Assembly: GCA_900752845.1 (NCBI GenBank)
Contig: CAADWU010000077.1
Coordinates: 1-64,000 of the forward strand
DNA from: Candidatus Gastranaerophilales bacterium
Lineage (GTDB): Bacteria > Cyanobacteriota > Vampirovibrionia > Gastranaerophilales > Gastranaerophilaceae
Length of the DNA stretch: 64,000 nt
Reading direction: 5' to 3'
This document shows, piece by piece, positions 49,839-57,692 of the stretch (its first letter is position 1; every line of letters starts with the position of its first letter). Below the pieces are notes generated by a model. It searched no databases. It saw only the letters and a program-made list of their open reading frames with translations, and had not been told where the DNA came from. A program made the translations under genes and the position numbers.

Positions 49839-51537
49839 CTTTTTTCACCAATTCCACATATAATCTTAATGCCTTTTTATCACCCTCATCCATAGGGTAA
49901 TAGAATATCACTGTATTTCTTCCGTCTTTTAAATATTTTGAAATATCTATTTCAGCTGTTCTTTTTATAATATTAGGTTCAAGTTTGAATGTATTTTCTT
50001 TGCCGTTAATATTTATTATCAGTTTGGAAACCATAAATTTATTATCAACAATTACTTTTGCATATTTGTTTTTTGTATAAAAATTCTGGGTTACTGCTTG
50101 TTGAGCACTGTTTGCTGAAATAATCACAGGTTTTGTGGAAAGTGTTATTCCTGAGTAATAGTGTTGTAATATTTTCTCATAAGGTTTATGCAGCTCAGAG
50201 CCCATAAAGCCTGCTCCAAACTGGCTTAATCCCACTCCATGCCCAAATCCTCCGCCGTAAGCGTGTATTGAAACAAGGTTTCCTGCTTCATCTCTAATGT
50301 TATCAAAAACCACATTTGCACTCGGTAATGCTTTTCCGTCTTTAGTAATTAAACGACGTACAACAAGTTCTTTAAATACTTTATAAGTTTGAGAACGGGT
50401 TACAATTTCCATTTCAATAATTTTCCCCGACTCACCACGTCTGAGAACTTTAATTTCAACTATATCATCGAGTTTGTCGCCTTTGTTAAATGCAGGTTTT
50501 ACAAAGCCTGTTGCAGATTGGGCTGCAAGTGTTGATTGAAGCGCATTTTTAAGTTCATCTGCACTCCATTCACGTTCCCACCTGTAATAAGGCGAGCGAA
50601 TGTCATAAGCATCAGGTTTTGATTTATAATAAGCATTTGCTGCTTCTTCATTATTTAAAGGAGTTTGAGTAATTATATCAGGTTTTGCCCTTAAATAAGG
50701 TTTGTCGTGAGAAGGAAATTCTTTTGTTTTTGGATCAGAAAATGCATTGGCATAGCTTTCTGTATAACCGCCTGCCGTTGATGAATATTGTGCAAGGATT
50801 AAATCCCAATTATAAATAGCAACAACGCCCTCAGTTTCTTTTACAGCCTTATCTGCTAAAGGTTTTTCCGTATTAGCTCCGTAGTAAACCTGACTTGCGA
50901 CGCTGTCTACAACATCATAATTCGGTGATGCTTTTGTGCGTGGTGAAAGTACGTAATTTCTGGCGGCTACACTTTGTGCTTTTAAAGCTTCAAGACCGAA
51001 GCTTACAGGCATTTCATTCGGCACAACACCTTTCAAATATTCTTCAACTTCAATCATATTTACAAGATTAAAAGTATTATTATTATTTTTAACAAGTTCA
51101 AATGCTCCGTGATACAAAGCTTGTTTTCCTGCACGTTTTAAGCCGGTGACACCTAAAAGACCGTAATTGCTTGTAATCTGCACAGGTCCTGCAACCTGTT
51201 CCGGAACTGTGCTCTCAGGTGTATAAATATTAAACAATCCGTCTTTGTATGTAATTCTTATGTTTTGATTAGCATGGTAATTCCCGATTAATATTTTGTT
51301 ATCATAAATTTGGGTGTCGCCTGTACCGAAAATTGTAATATCGTTGTACTGGTAAGTTCCAAAATTTGTAGTGCCAATACCAACTCTGACGACTTCTGAA
51401 GTCGGGATATTTTGTGTTACGACAGCTTGTCTTGCAGCTTCTAAAGTAGAAGCAGGTATTTGAGTAAATATTTGAGCCTCAGAGGGCAAAGCCGTTAATG
51501 CTGTATTTAATAAAAGTACTAAAATTAGTTTTTTCAT
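49816..51537 (-). CDS. SpoIID/LytB-domain secreted protein
   Basis: A protein of 573 residues from ATG 51537, chosen since TATAAT is six bases upstream and the longer frame begins in it. The signal is MKKLILVLLLNTALTALPSEA. A SpoIID domain at about 155-450 has YLKGVVPNEMPVSFGLEALKAQSVAARNYVL, YSSTAGGYTESYANAF and HAYGGGFGHGVGLSQFGA. A beta-rich C-terminal domain follows. The family includes lytic transglycosylase-type enzymes that trim peptidoglycan; presence here does not indicate sporulation. It heads the murJ-tsaC transcript. Confidence 0.88.
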   Translation of the reverse strand: MKKLILVLLLNTALTALPSEAQIFTQIPASTLEAARQAVVTQNIPTSEVVRVGIGTTNFGTYQYNDITIFGTGDTQIYDNKILIGNYHANQNIRITYKDGLFNIYTPESTVPEQVAGPVQITSNYGLLGVTGLKRAGKQALYHGAFELVKNNNNTFNLVNMIEVEEYLKGVVPNEMPVSFGLEALKAQSVAARNYVLSPRTKASPNYDVVDSVASQVYYGANTEKPLADKAVKETEGVVAIYNWDLILAQYSSTAGGYTESYANAFSDPKTKEFPSHDKPYLRAKPDIITQTPLNNEEAANAYYKSKPDAYDIRSPYYRWEREWSADELKNALQSTLAAQSATGFVKPAFNKGDKLDDIVEIKVLRRGESGKIIEMEIVTRSQTYKVFKELVVRRLITKDGKALPSANVVFDNIRDEAGNLVSIHAYGGGFGHGVGLSQFGAGFMGSELHKPYEKILQHYYSGITLSTKPVIISANSAQQAVTQNFYTKNKYAKVIVDNKFMVSKLIININGKENTFKLEPNIIKRTAEIDISKYLKDGRNTVIFYYPMDEGDKKALRLYVELVKKDDSEYIW

Positions 51538-51543
51538 ACGATA

Positions 51544-51549
51544 ATTATA
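51544..51549 (-). promoter_or_regulatory. -10 box of the spoIID-like gene, leaderless
   Basis: TATAAT (51549-51544) ends six bases before ATG 51537. Confidence 0.55.
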
Positions 51550-51614
51550 TGACAAATTTAGAAAATATGTTATAATAAAAAATATAAATGTATTTATTGT
51601 GAAAGGAGCAATTA

Positions 51615-52272
51615 ATGAAAAAGTTTAGTCACATTGGGGGGGGGCAACCGTTTAAGCTCCAGTAGCAGTGCGTTTACCTTGGCGGAAGTTTTGGTTACGT
51701 TAGGAATTATCGGTGTTGTTGCAGCTATGACAATGCCTGTTATTGTTGGCAAAATTGAAAAATATGTTCTAAAAAATCAAATTAAAAAAACTTATTCTAT
51801 ACTATCACAGATTCAGCAAAAGCTTTTGTTTGAGTTTGATGATGTCTTAAATACTCCTACTCCCGGCGATACTGTAAACGGTTATGAAGCTTTTAATACT
51901 GCTGTAATTGAAAGTTTAAAAATTGTTAAAGTTTGTAAGAAAAATGCCCTTGCAAGCGGGTGTGTTCCAAAATATCAGGGGTTAAATATTAGTCAGTGCA
52001 GTGGTTTTAATGAAAATTCCGTATACAACACGCAGACTGTCTATATTCTATCCGACGGTTCGATTTTAATCCCGTATCATATGGACTGGCGTTCATTATG
52101 GCTGGTTGATGTGAACGGCAAAAAAGGTCCGAACAAAGCCGGTTTTGACTTATTCGACGTTGCCTATGATAAAGCAGACAGAAGATTAGAATTTAGTGGT
52201 GTAGGCTGTCTTAATCAAGACGGTTCTGTTAAGGGAGGGCTTGATTATTACAAAAATATCGACAAATGGTAA
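51615..52272 (+). CDS. Prepilin-like protein, phase-variable; out of frame in this sequence
   Basis: ATG 51615 has AAAGGAG about seven bases upstream. The leader reads MKKFSHIGGG; a G9 tract (51636-51644) then leads to TAG at 51663. With eight (or 11) Gs the frame goes on as NRLSSSSSA|FTLAEVLVTLGIIGVVAAMTMPV, the same prepilin helix as the other two tract genes. The mature part has about six Cys and LVDVNGKKGPNKAGFDLF. The G-rich strand is the coding strand here, the reverse of the other two loci, so the tract encodes Gly not Pro. It probably encodes a minor pilin. Confidence 0.75.
51636..51657 (+). repeat. G9 tract plus conserved flank, pilin element copy 3
   Basis: G9 (51636-51644) followed by CAACCGTTTAAGC, 10 of 13 flank bases as in copy 2. 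It is inverted relative to its gene compared with copies 1 and 2. Confidence 0.75.
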
Positions 52273-52277
52273 ATAAT

Positions 52278-53651
52278 TTATTTTATTTCCCATGTAGTGC
52301 CGTCTTTGGAGTCTTTTAGGATTATATTGACTTCATCAAGAGCAATTCTTATTTTATCAGCAATGCCCCAGTTTTTTGCTTCACGTGCTTCTTTTCTGTA
52401 AGCAACAATTTCTTCCATTGAAGCAAATTCTTTACCAAGCTTTTCAGAAACATGTTTTACTGCTGATGAAAGTTCCTCTGCTGATAATGTCGGTTTTTCA
52501 AAAGTAAAGCCCAAAACAGATGCAAGTTTAAAAAGAATTGTAAACGCATCTTTTTCATCTTTATTTGCTTTATTTGCAAGTTCAAAAAGAACGGCAAGAG
52601 CTTTTGAAGTATTCAAATCATCGTCCATAGCGTCAGTGAACTGTTTATACTCGTCTGTTGTTGTAATATCCAAATCTTCATTTATCTTTGTTTGTTTTGC
52701 ATTAAGCAAACGTTTTACACCTGCCTGAGCCGATGATAAAGCTTCGTCTGAGAATTCAACAGGCATTCTGTAGTGGTTTGTCAAAATAAAGAAACGAATT
52801 GTGTTCGCATCATATTTTTTCAATAAATCATCTATCGTCAAGAAGTTGCCTAAAGATTTAGACATTTTTTCTTTGTTTATTGTTACAAAGCCGTTATGCA
52901 GCCAGTAATTTACGAATTTGCATCCGTTAGCGCATTCTGATTGTGCTATTTCATTTTCGTGGTGAGGGAAGATTAAATCTGCTCCGCCTGCGTGAATATC
53001 AATGGTTTTACCAAGATATTTTCTGCTCATGGCAGAACACTCAATATGCCAGCCTGGACGACCTACGCCCCAAGGAGATTTGTAGCCGAACTTTTCATCT
53101 TTTTTCCACAATGCAAAATCAAGCGGATCTTCTTTAATATCGCCAATTTCAATTCTTGCACCGCTTTCAAGCTGATCTATAGGCTGTTTTGAAAGGCAGC
53201 CGTATTGAGGGAATTTTTTTACTCTGAAATATACATCACCGTCTGCTTCGTAAGCGTAGCCTTTATTGATTAAATCTTTTACTATAGAAATCATTTCGCC
53301 TAAAGTTTTTGTTGCAAATGGCTCAATATCAGGTTTCAAAGTGTTCAAAGCTTTCATTGAGTTTTCAAACTGTTTGTACCAGTATTGAGATACTTCTTCG
53401 GGAGTTTTCCCTTCTTTATCAGCTTTTTTCAGAATTTTGTCGTCAACATCTGTTACATTACGGCAGTATGTCACATCATAACCTTTGAATTTCAAATATC
53501 TGTATAATACATCCCACGTAATATAGCATCTGGCATGTCCCAGATGTGCAAAATCATAAACAGTAGGTCCGCAAACATACATTTTAACTTTGTTTTCATC
53601 AATTGGAGTAAAATCTTCAACTTTATTTGTATAAGAATTGTGTAATTTCAT
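52278..53651 (-). CDS. cysS: Cysteinyl-tRNA synthetase
   Basis: A protein of 457 residues from ATG 53651 (GAGGG about 10 bases upstream; the longer frame adds 28 unrelated residues). It is a class I synthetase with KMYVCGPTVYDFAHLGHARCY (HIGH-type motif; Cys is a zinc ligand), GWHIECSAMS, HENEIAQSEC and KEKMSKSLGN (KMSKS). Full length. The end lies five bases from the convergent prepilin gene. Confidence 0.96.
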   Translation of the reverse strand: MKLHNSYTNKVEDFTPIDENKVKMYVCGPTVYDFAHLGHARCYITWDVLYRYLKFKGYDVTYCRNVTDVDDKILKKADKEGKTPEEVSQYWYKQFENSMKALNTLKPDIEPFATKTLGEMISIVKDLINKGYAYEADGDVYFRVKKFPQYGCLSKQPIDQLESGARIEIGDIKEDPLDFALWKKDEKFGYKSPWGVGRPGWHIECSAMSRKYLGKTIDIHAGGADLIFPHHENEIAQSECANGCKFVNYWLHNGFVTINKEKMSKSLGNFLTIDDLLKKYDANTIRFFILTNHYRMPVEFSDEALSSAQAGVKRLLNAKQTKINEDLDITTTDEYKQFTDAMDDDLNTSKALAVLFELANKANKDEKDAFTILFKLASVLGFTFEKPTLSAEELSSAVKHVSEKLGKEFASMEEIVAYRKEAREAKNWGIADKIRIALDEVNIILKDSKDGTTWEIK

Positions 53652-53799
53652 ATAAAAAATCCCTCTTTTTCTTTCAATTTTACTACAAAAATTAAAGATG
53701 TTAACTAATGTAAACAAAAATATAAACTTAGGCAATTAAATATTGCAAAAATATTTAATAAGTATATACGTAATAGTTGAAAAACATGAGGAGATAATT

Positions 53800-54249
53800 A
53801 TGGTTAAACCAGTAAACGGTGCAGGCAGCAATAATCCGCCCGAAGGCTACAACAAAGTTACAATGTATGACGAAAAATCTAAAAAGACTAAAACATTTTT
53901 TGTTCCTGTCGGTCAAAATTTGGTAGTTAACGGTAATACTTATGACCTTGACAAGGCAAAAGGCAATGAACTTGTGTTTAAAGGAACAAAAGACAATACG
54001 AAACATAACTTAATGGGTATTGCTTTAGAGCATCTTGATGCTAATGGCGACGGTAGAATTGATGGTAATGATACTGATCAGAATATGGCAGGAAAAATTA
54101 ATAAAGATTTAGCAAATACTTCATTCTTTGTTAAAAATACTGACTTTTTCTCTGATGCAGGTATATATAAAGGCGAAGGAGGGGTTGTTTTCAGCAAAAG
54201 TAATGAAGGACAATTCTTTGGCGTAGAAATTGAAAAAAAAGATAAGTAA
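53800..54249 (+). CDS. Small protein with one EF-hand loop
   Basis: A protein of 149 residues from ATG 53800 (GAGGAG eight bases upstream). The N-terminal half is beta-rich (NKVTMYDEKSKKTKTFFVPVG). A canonical calcium loop D-ANG-DGRIDGN-D (about residues 80-91) has acidic residues at positions 1, 5 and 12. There is no signal peptide. It is probably a cytoplasmic or non-classically exported calcium-binding protein, in a genome whose pilins also carry DxNG loops. A terminator overlaps its 3' side. Confidence 0.6.
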   Translation: MVKPVNGAGSNNPPEGYNKVTMYDEKSKKTKTFFVPVGQNLVVNGNTYDLDKAKGNELVFKGTKDNTKHNLMGIALEHLDANGDGRIDGNDTDQNMAGKINKDLANTSFFVKNTDFFSDAGIYKGEGGVVFSKSNEGQFFGVEIEKKDK

Positions 54250-54252
54250 TTA

Positions 54253-54281
54253 AAAGCGGCTTTTAATAAGCCGCTTTTTTT
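54253..54281 (+). terminator. Intrinsic terminator
   Basis: AAAGCGGCTT/AAGCCGCTTT stem, TTAAT loop, TTTTTT, four bases after the EF-hand gene. It overlaps the stop of the convergent carboxypeptidase gene. Confidence 0.85.
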
Positions 54282-54877
54282 AATAAATCAAAAATTTTGT
54301 GTACAGGTTTAATTAAATCTTCAACAGGACATTCTTCATCAAGTTCAAGTGTAATTGTAGGTATTTCCCGTTCTATACCTGCATAGGTCCCGAAGCTTCC
54401 GGGGGTTGGGTAACCTATACTTGGTTCTAAAGGATAATTAATAATTTCTGATATTTTTTCAGAAATCTCTTTTGCAGGTCCGTCATAGTTAACAATTTTG
54501 TAAGGCGCATGGAGTGTAAGTATTAAATCAGGCTTAAACTCATTAATAGTATCTATAAGAAACTGTGTTTCGATTTCGCTTCCTGCACTCATGCCGCCGA
54601 AAAACTCATCTTTTTCGGTTAATTCCCAATTTTTAGTCGGGAAATTTCTGTTTAAGTCAACTCCGTTGGAATTTGTTCTTGTTTTGAGCTGCAAACCGTC
54701 AGGGTTCAGGCAGGGAATGAAAATTAAACCGTTTGTGTCATTGTTTTTCAGATATTCTTCAATAAGAAATTTACCCTGAGGCTCATCACCATGAAACACC
54801 CCTATAATAAGTGTATTCCCGCTATCTCCAATAAGTTCGATTTTATTTTTTAGTTTTGTTATCACTGATTTATTCAA
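54263..54877 (-). CDS. M14-type zinc carboxypeptidase (MpaA-like)
   Basis: A 204-residue protein. HGDEPQG (about 29-35; zinc His and Glu), PCLNPDGLQ, and NGVDLNRNFP (substrate carboxylate site) define the M14 family. HAPYKIVNYDG gives the third zinc His, and TLELDEECP the catalytic Glu. It is short, like murein tripeptide amidase MpaA, which suggests recycling of wall peptides. It starts eight bases inside the end of ftsY (54870-54877 overlap). Confidence 0.82.
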   Translation of the reverse strand: MNKSVITKLKNKIELIGDSGNTLIIGVFHGDEPQGKFLIEEYLKNNDTNGLIFIPCLNPDGLQLKTRTNSNGVDLNRNFPTKNWELTEKDEFFGGMSAGSEIETQFLIDTINEFKPDLILTLHAPYKIVNYDGPAKEISEKISEIINYPLEPSIGYPTPGSFGTYAGIEREIPTITLELDEECPVEDLIKPVHKIFDLLKKAAY

Positions 54878-55784
54878 AGATTGCCTCTATAAATTCTTCT
54901 GAATTAAAAGATTTTAAATCTTCCATTTTTTCACCCACACCTATGAGTTTAACCGGAAGTTTCATTTCTTTTGCCACAGCAAGCACAATTGCACCTTTTG
55001 CAGAACCGTCGAGTTTTGTAAGTCCGACTGAGGTTAAGTTTACGGCTTCTGTGAAAACTTTTGCCTGCTGCAAACCGTTTTGACCTGTGTTTGCATCCAA
55101 TACAAGCATACATTCACGCAAAGCATCGGGAGCTTTTTTATCAATAACCGATTTAATCTTTTTTAATTCTTCCATAAGGTTGAATTTGTTTTGCAAGCGG
55201 CCTGCCGTATCAACCAAAATTACATCAAATTGCTCTTTTTGCGCTTTTTCGATTGCTTCATAAACAACTGATGCAGGATCTGCTTTGTCACGTCTTACAA
55301 TTTCCGCCGCTGCCCTTTTAGACCAGATATCAAGCTGTTCTTCTGCTGCCGCACGAAATGTATCGCCTGCTGCAATTAAAACTTTTTTGCCTTCGTTTTT
55401 AAATTTGTATGCAAGTTTTCCTATAAGCGTGGTTTTTCCAACGCCGTTAACACCGCATATAAAGTAAATATTTAAATCGTTCTCAATATAATTTATCTCA
55501 TTGCTGCCTGCATCTTTTAAAGTTTTTAAAAATTCTTTTTTAAGATAATTTTTAACTTCAGACGGCTTAATTTTTGTCTGTCCACGCAAATTGTCAACAA
55601 GTTCTGTTGCATAATTTACGCCTAAATCTGCACTGATAAGCATATCTTCCATGTCATCAAGAACAAATTCCGAGAATTCTTCTTCCTGGCTTACCGAATT
55701 AACAACATTTCCAACAAGAGCCTGAGCTGTGTTGGAAACTGTTTCTTTTAAGTTATTAAATTTGTCTTTAAAAAATCCGAACAT
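54870..55784 (-). CDS. ftsY: Signal recognition particle receptor FtsY
   Basis: A 304-residue SRP GTPase that docks ribosome-SRP complexes at the membrane. An N domain (about 1-95) is followed by the G domain: GVNGVGKTTLIGKLA (G1), AAGDTFRAAAEEQLD, VDTAGRLQNKFNLM (G3) and TKLDGSAKGA (G4). The acidic A domain is absent, as in many short FtsY proteins. It follows nusB and precedes the carboxypeptidase gene. Confidence 0.96.
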   Translation of the reverse strand: MFGFFKDKFNNLKETVSNTAQALVGNVVNSVSQEEEFSEFVLDDMEDMLISADLGVNYATELVDNLRGQTKIKPSEVKNYLKKEFLKTLKDAGSNEINYIENDLNIYFICGVNGVGKTTLIGKLAYKFKNEGKKVLIAAGDTFRAAAEEQLDIWSKRAAAEIVRRDKADPASVVYEAIEKAQKEQFDVILVDTAGRLQNKFNLMEELKKIKSVIDKKAPDALRECMLVLDANTGQNGLQQAKVFTEAVNLTSVGLTKLDGSAKGAIVLAVAKEMKLPVKLIGVGEKMEDLKSFNSEEFIEAIFE

Positions 55785-55826
55785 TATTTGCCCTCAATGT
55801 TTATTTCCTGAATGGAGGGTGCTGTA

Positions 55827-56486
55827 TTAGGAAATGCCTTGGTCAACGATAACTTTTGCAAGAATGCCGTTGATAAAAGATGCACTGTCATCTGTGGAAT
55901 ATTTTTTCGCAAGTTCTAAAGCTTCGTCAATAACAACTTTCATTGGAGCATCTTTCATATAAAGAAGTTCAACGATTGCAATACGCAAAATGTCTTTATC
56001 CATTTTTACAAGACGTCCCAAATCCCAGTTTTTAGCATATTTCTGGATAATATTATCAACTTCTTCATGATTTTTTTGGAAGTATTCTGCAATTTCAATT
56101 GCATAATCTTTGACTTCGCTTTGAGAATCAAGAGTTGTAAATTCAGCGATTTCAAGAGCCATTAAAGATTTTTCGGCAATATCAATCATCTCGTTAATTC
56201 TTCCTGTCATATCAGATGTCATAGGAATAGGAACAGGAATATTTGCAACACCTATTGGTCTGTTTAAGTTTACTTCTGCATCAGCTTCGTAGTTGTCGAT
56301 TTGATCTCTCATTGCAACAAGCGCTCCTACAGCAATTTTTAATTCATCTGTAGCACTGCTTGTTAAAATTCTTACTGATTTCAATATAATGTCTTCTAAG
56401 TCTGTTTTAGAATGGTTTGTTATTTTTTTATCAAATTGAGAAAATAGTATAAATGCTAATTCTCTTGCTGCTCTGCGGGCTTGCAT
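55827..56486 (-). CDS. nusB: Transcription antitermination factor NusB, long form
   Basis: A 219-residue protein, against 135-160 for most NusB. MQARRAARELAFILFSQFD matches the N-terminal helix. The C-terminal part (KYAKNWDLGRLVKMDKDILRIAIVELL... VVIDEALELAKKYSTDDSASFINGIL) is canonical. About 60 extra residues lie between (about 45-120), as in cyanobacterial-type NusB. It acts with NusE in rRNA antitermination. GAGG precedes the ATG. It starts the nusB-ftsY-carboxypeptidase run. Confidence 0.92.
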   Translation of the reverse strand: MQARRAARELAFILFSQFDKKITNHSKTDLEDIILKSVRILTSSATDELKIAVGALVAMRDQIDNYEADAEVNLNRPIGVANIPVPIPMTSDMTGRINEMIDIAEKSLMALEIAEFTTLDSQSEVKDYAIEIAEYFQKNHEEVDNIIQKYAKNWDLGRLVKMDKDILRIAIVELLYMKDAPMKVVIDEALELAKKYSTDDSASFINGILAKVIVDQGIS

Positions 56487-56548
56487 GTATTTACCTCTTT
56501 TTTATTAATATCAATTACAAGCTTTATGCTAGCATGAAAAATTTTTAT

Positions 56549-56776
56549 CTACAACATACTTTTGTCAGACTTTACAGAATTATCATAATCTTTAAATTTC
56601 ATAAATGTATTATTAACTTCTTCTTCAAGAATAGAACACATATTCAAACTGTCTTTCTTTGTATAATCATAGTCTTCGATAAGAGTTTTACCTAAAAGAC
56701 TTATAATTGTTTGAATCTTTTCAAATGAAATGTAAATTTCCGATGCTTTTTCTTTCGGATTGCTTCTTTTATGCAT
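56549..56776 (-). CDS. Small hypothetical protein
   Basis: A protein of 75 residues from ATG 56776, chosen because GGAGGA is four bases upstream; the longer start reads through that site. It is helical, charged and soluble (MHKRSNPKEKASEIYISFEKIQ in the N-terminal part). Unknown function. It is 62 bp upstream of nusB. Confidence 0.5.
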   Translation of the reverse strand: MHKRSNPKEKASEIYISFEKIQTIISLLGKTLIEDYDYTKKDSLNMCSILEEEVNNTFMKFKDYDNSVKSDKSML

Positions 56777-56844
56777 AAAATCCTCCATTAGAAAAATATA
56801 CCACTATAATTTTCATAATGCACTTAGAAGTTTGGCTATACTTT

Positions 56845-57576
56845 TTAGCTGCAAACTGAAAACGGCATTGAGGATTTGTTATTATTTTTAATCTTTTCCA
56901 ATCTTGCTTTGATAAACTGTGCCTGATGTGAGAATGGTTTCAACGATAAAAATTTTCTGTAATATCTTTGTGCATCGGCACGTTTGCCCAGTTTATCAAA
57001 GCAAATGCCTATTCCTGCATAGGCTCTGTAATACTCGGGGTTGAGTTTTAGTATATTATGTAAAACTTTAGAAGCTTCATGATATCTGTCAAGTTTCATT
57101 AATAATGTAGATTTATGGTCATAAGCTTTTAAATAGCCGGGTGAGTTCTCAATTAACTTTTGATAAATCATCAGTGCTAAATCTGTTTCTTCGCAAAGTT
57201 CATGTGCAATGCCCAGCTGCAATATTGCATCAGGGTTATCGGGGTTTATTTGAATTGCTCTTACAAAGTTTTTTATTGCTCCGCAGGGAATACCTTCAAG
57301 AAGGTGGCATACACCTAGTTCAAAATATGCTTCATAGTAATCATCTTTTAATTCAGCTGCTGTTTCAAGGTATTTAATTGCTTTGGAATATTTTTCCAGA
57401 TTTTTGTAGCAAATGCCTAAACCGTAATAGCTTTCGGCATTGTTTCTGTCAATTAAAATTGCGTTCAAATAGTTTGAAATTGCTTCTTTGAACATGTTTT
57501 CAAGACGCAATTCATTGGCTTTTTCATAAAACTTATTAGTGGCTGGGCTATCGTATTTTTTAGTATTTGAACTCAA
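56845..57576 (-). CDS. TPR-repeat protein
   Basis: A 243-residue protein made almost wholly of tetratricopeptide repeats (five to six): NAESYYGLGICYKNLEKYSK, DYYEAYFELGVCHLLEGI, NPDAILQLGIAHELCEET, GYLKAYDHKSTLLMKLDRYH and YYRAYAGIGICFDKLGKRAD. It starts at TTG 57576 with GAAGG upstream. There is no signal or membrane helix, so it is probably a cytoplasmic scaffold. The partner is unknown. Confidence 0.85.
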   Translation of the reverse strand: MSSNTKKYDSPATNKFYEKANELRLENMFKEAISNYLNAILIDRNNAESYYGLGICYKNLEKYSKAIKYLETAAELKDDYYEAYFELGVCHLLEGIPCGAIKNFVRAIQINPDNPDAILQLGIAHELCEETDLALMIYQKLIENSPGYLKAYDHKSTLLMKLDRYHEASKVLHNILKLNPEYYRAYAGIGICFDKLGKRADAQRYYRKFLSLKPFSHQAQFIKARLEKIKNNNKSSMPFSVCS

Positions 57577-57677
57577 AATGACCTTCTTTCAATATCAATG
57601 ATAGTTTTTTTTTCAGGTCAGTAGAACAATCTTATGATGTATAACTTTATCAATCATTGGATTTATTATTTTCCTTG

Positions 57678-57686
57678 TGCTATAAA
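57678..57686 (+). promoter_or_regulatory. Extended -10 promoter, leaderless
   Basis: TGC (57678-57680), TATAAA (57681-57686), six bases, ATG 57693; a TTGGAT -35 is at 57657-57662. Confidence 0.6.
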
Positions 57687-57692
57687 ATTAGT

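Noticed and set aside
49816..51537. SpoIID-like gene as a sign of sporulation
   Set aside because: SpoIID/LytB domains occur in many non-spore-formers; no other sporulation genes are present.
16637..51644. Poly-G/C tracts as pure sequencing artefacts
   Set aside because: The exact lengths may be wrong, but three tracts with matching flanks in the same part of three related genes cannot arise as random errors.
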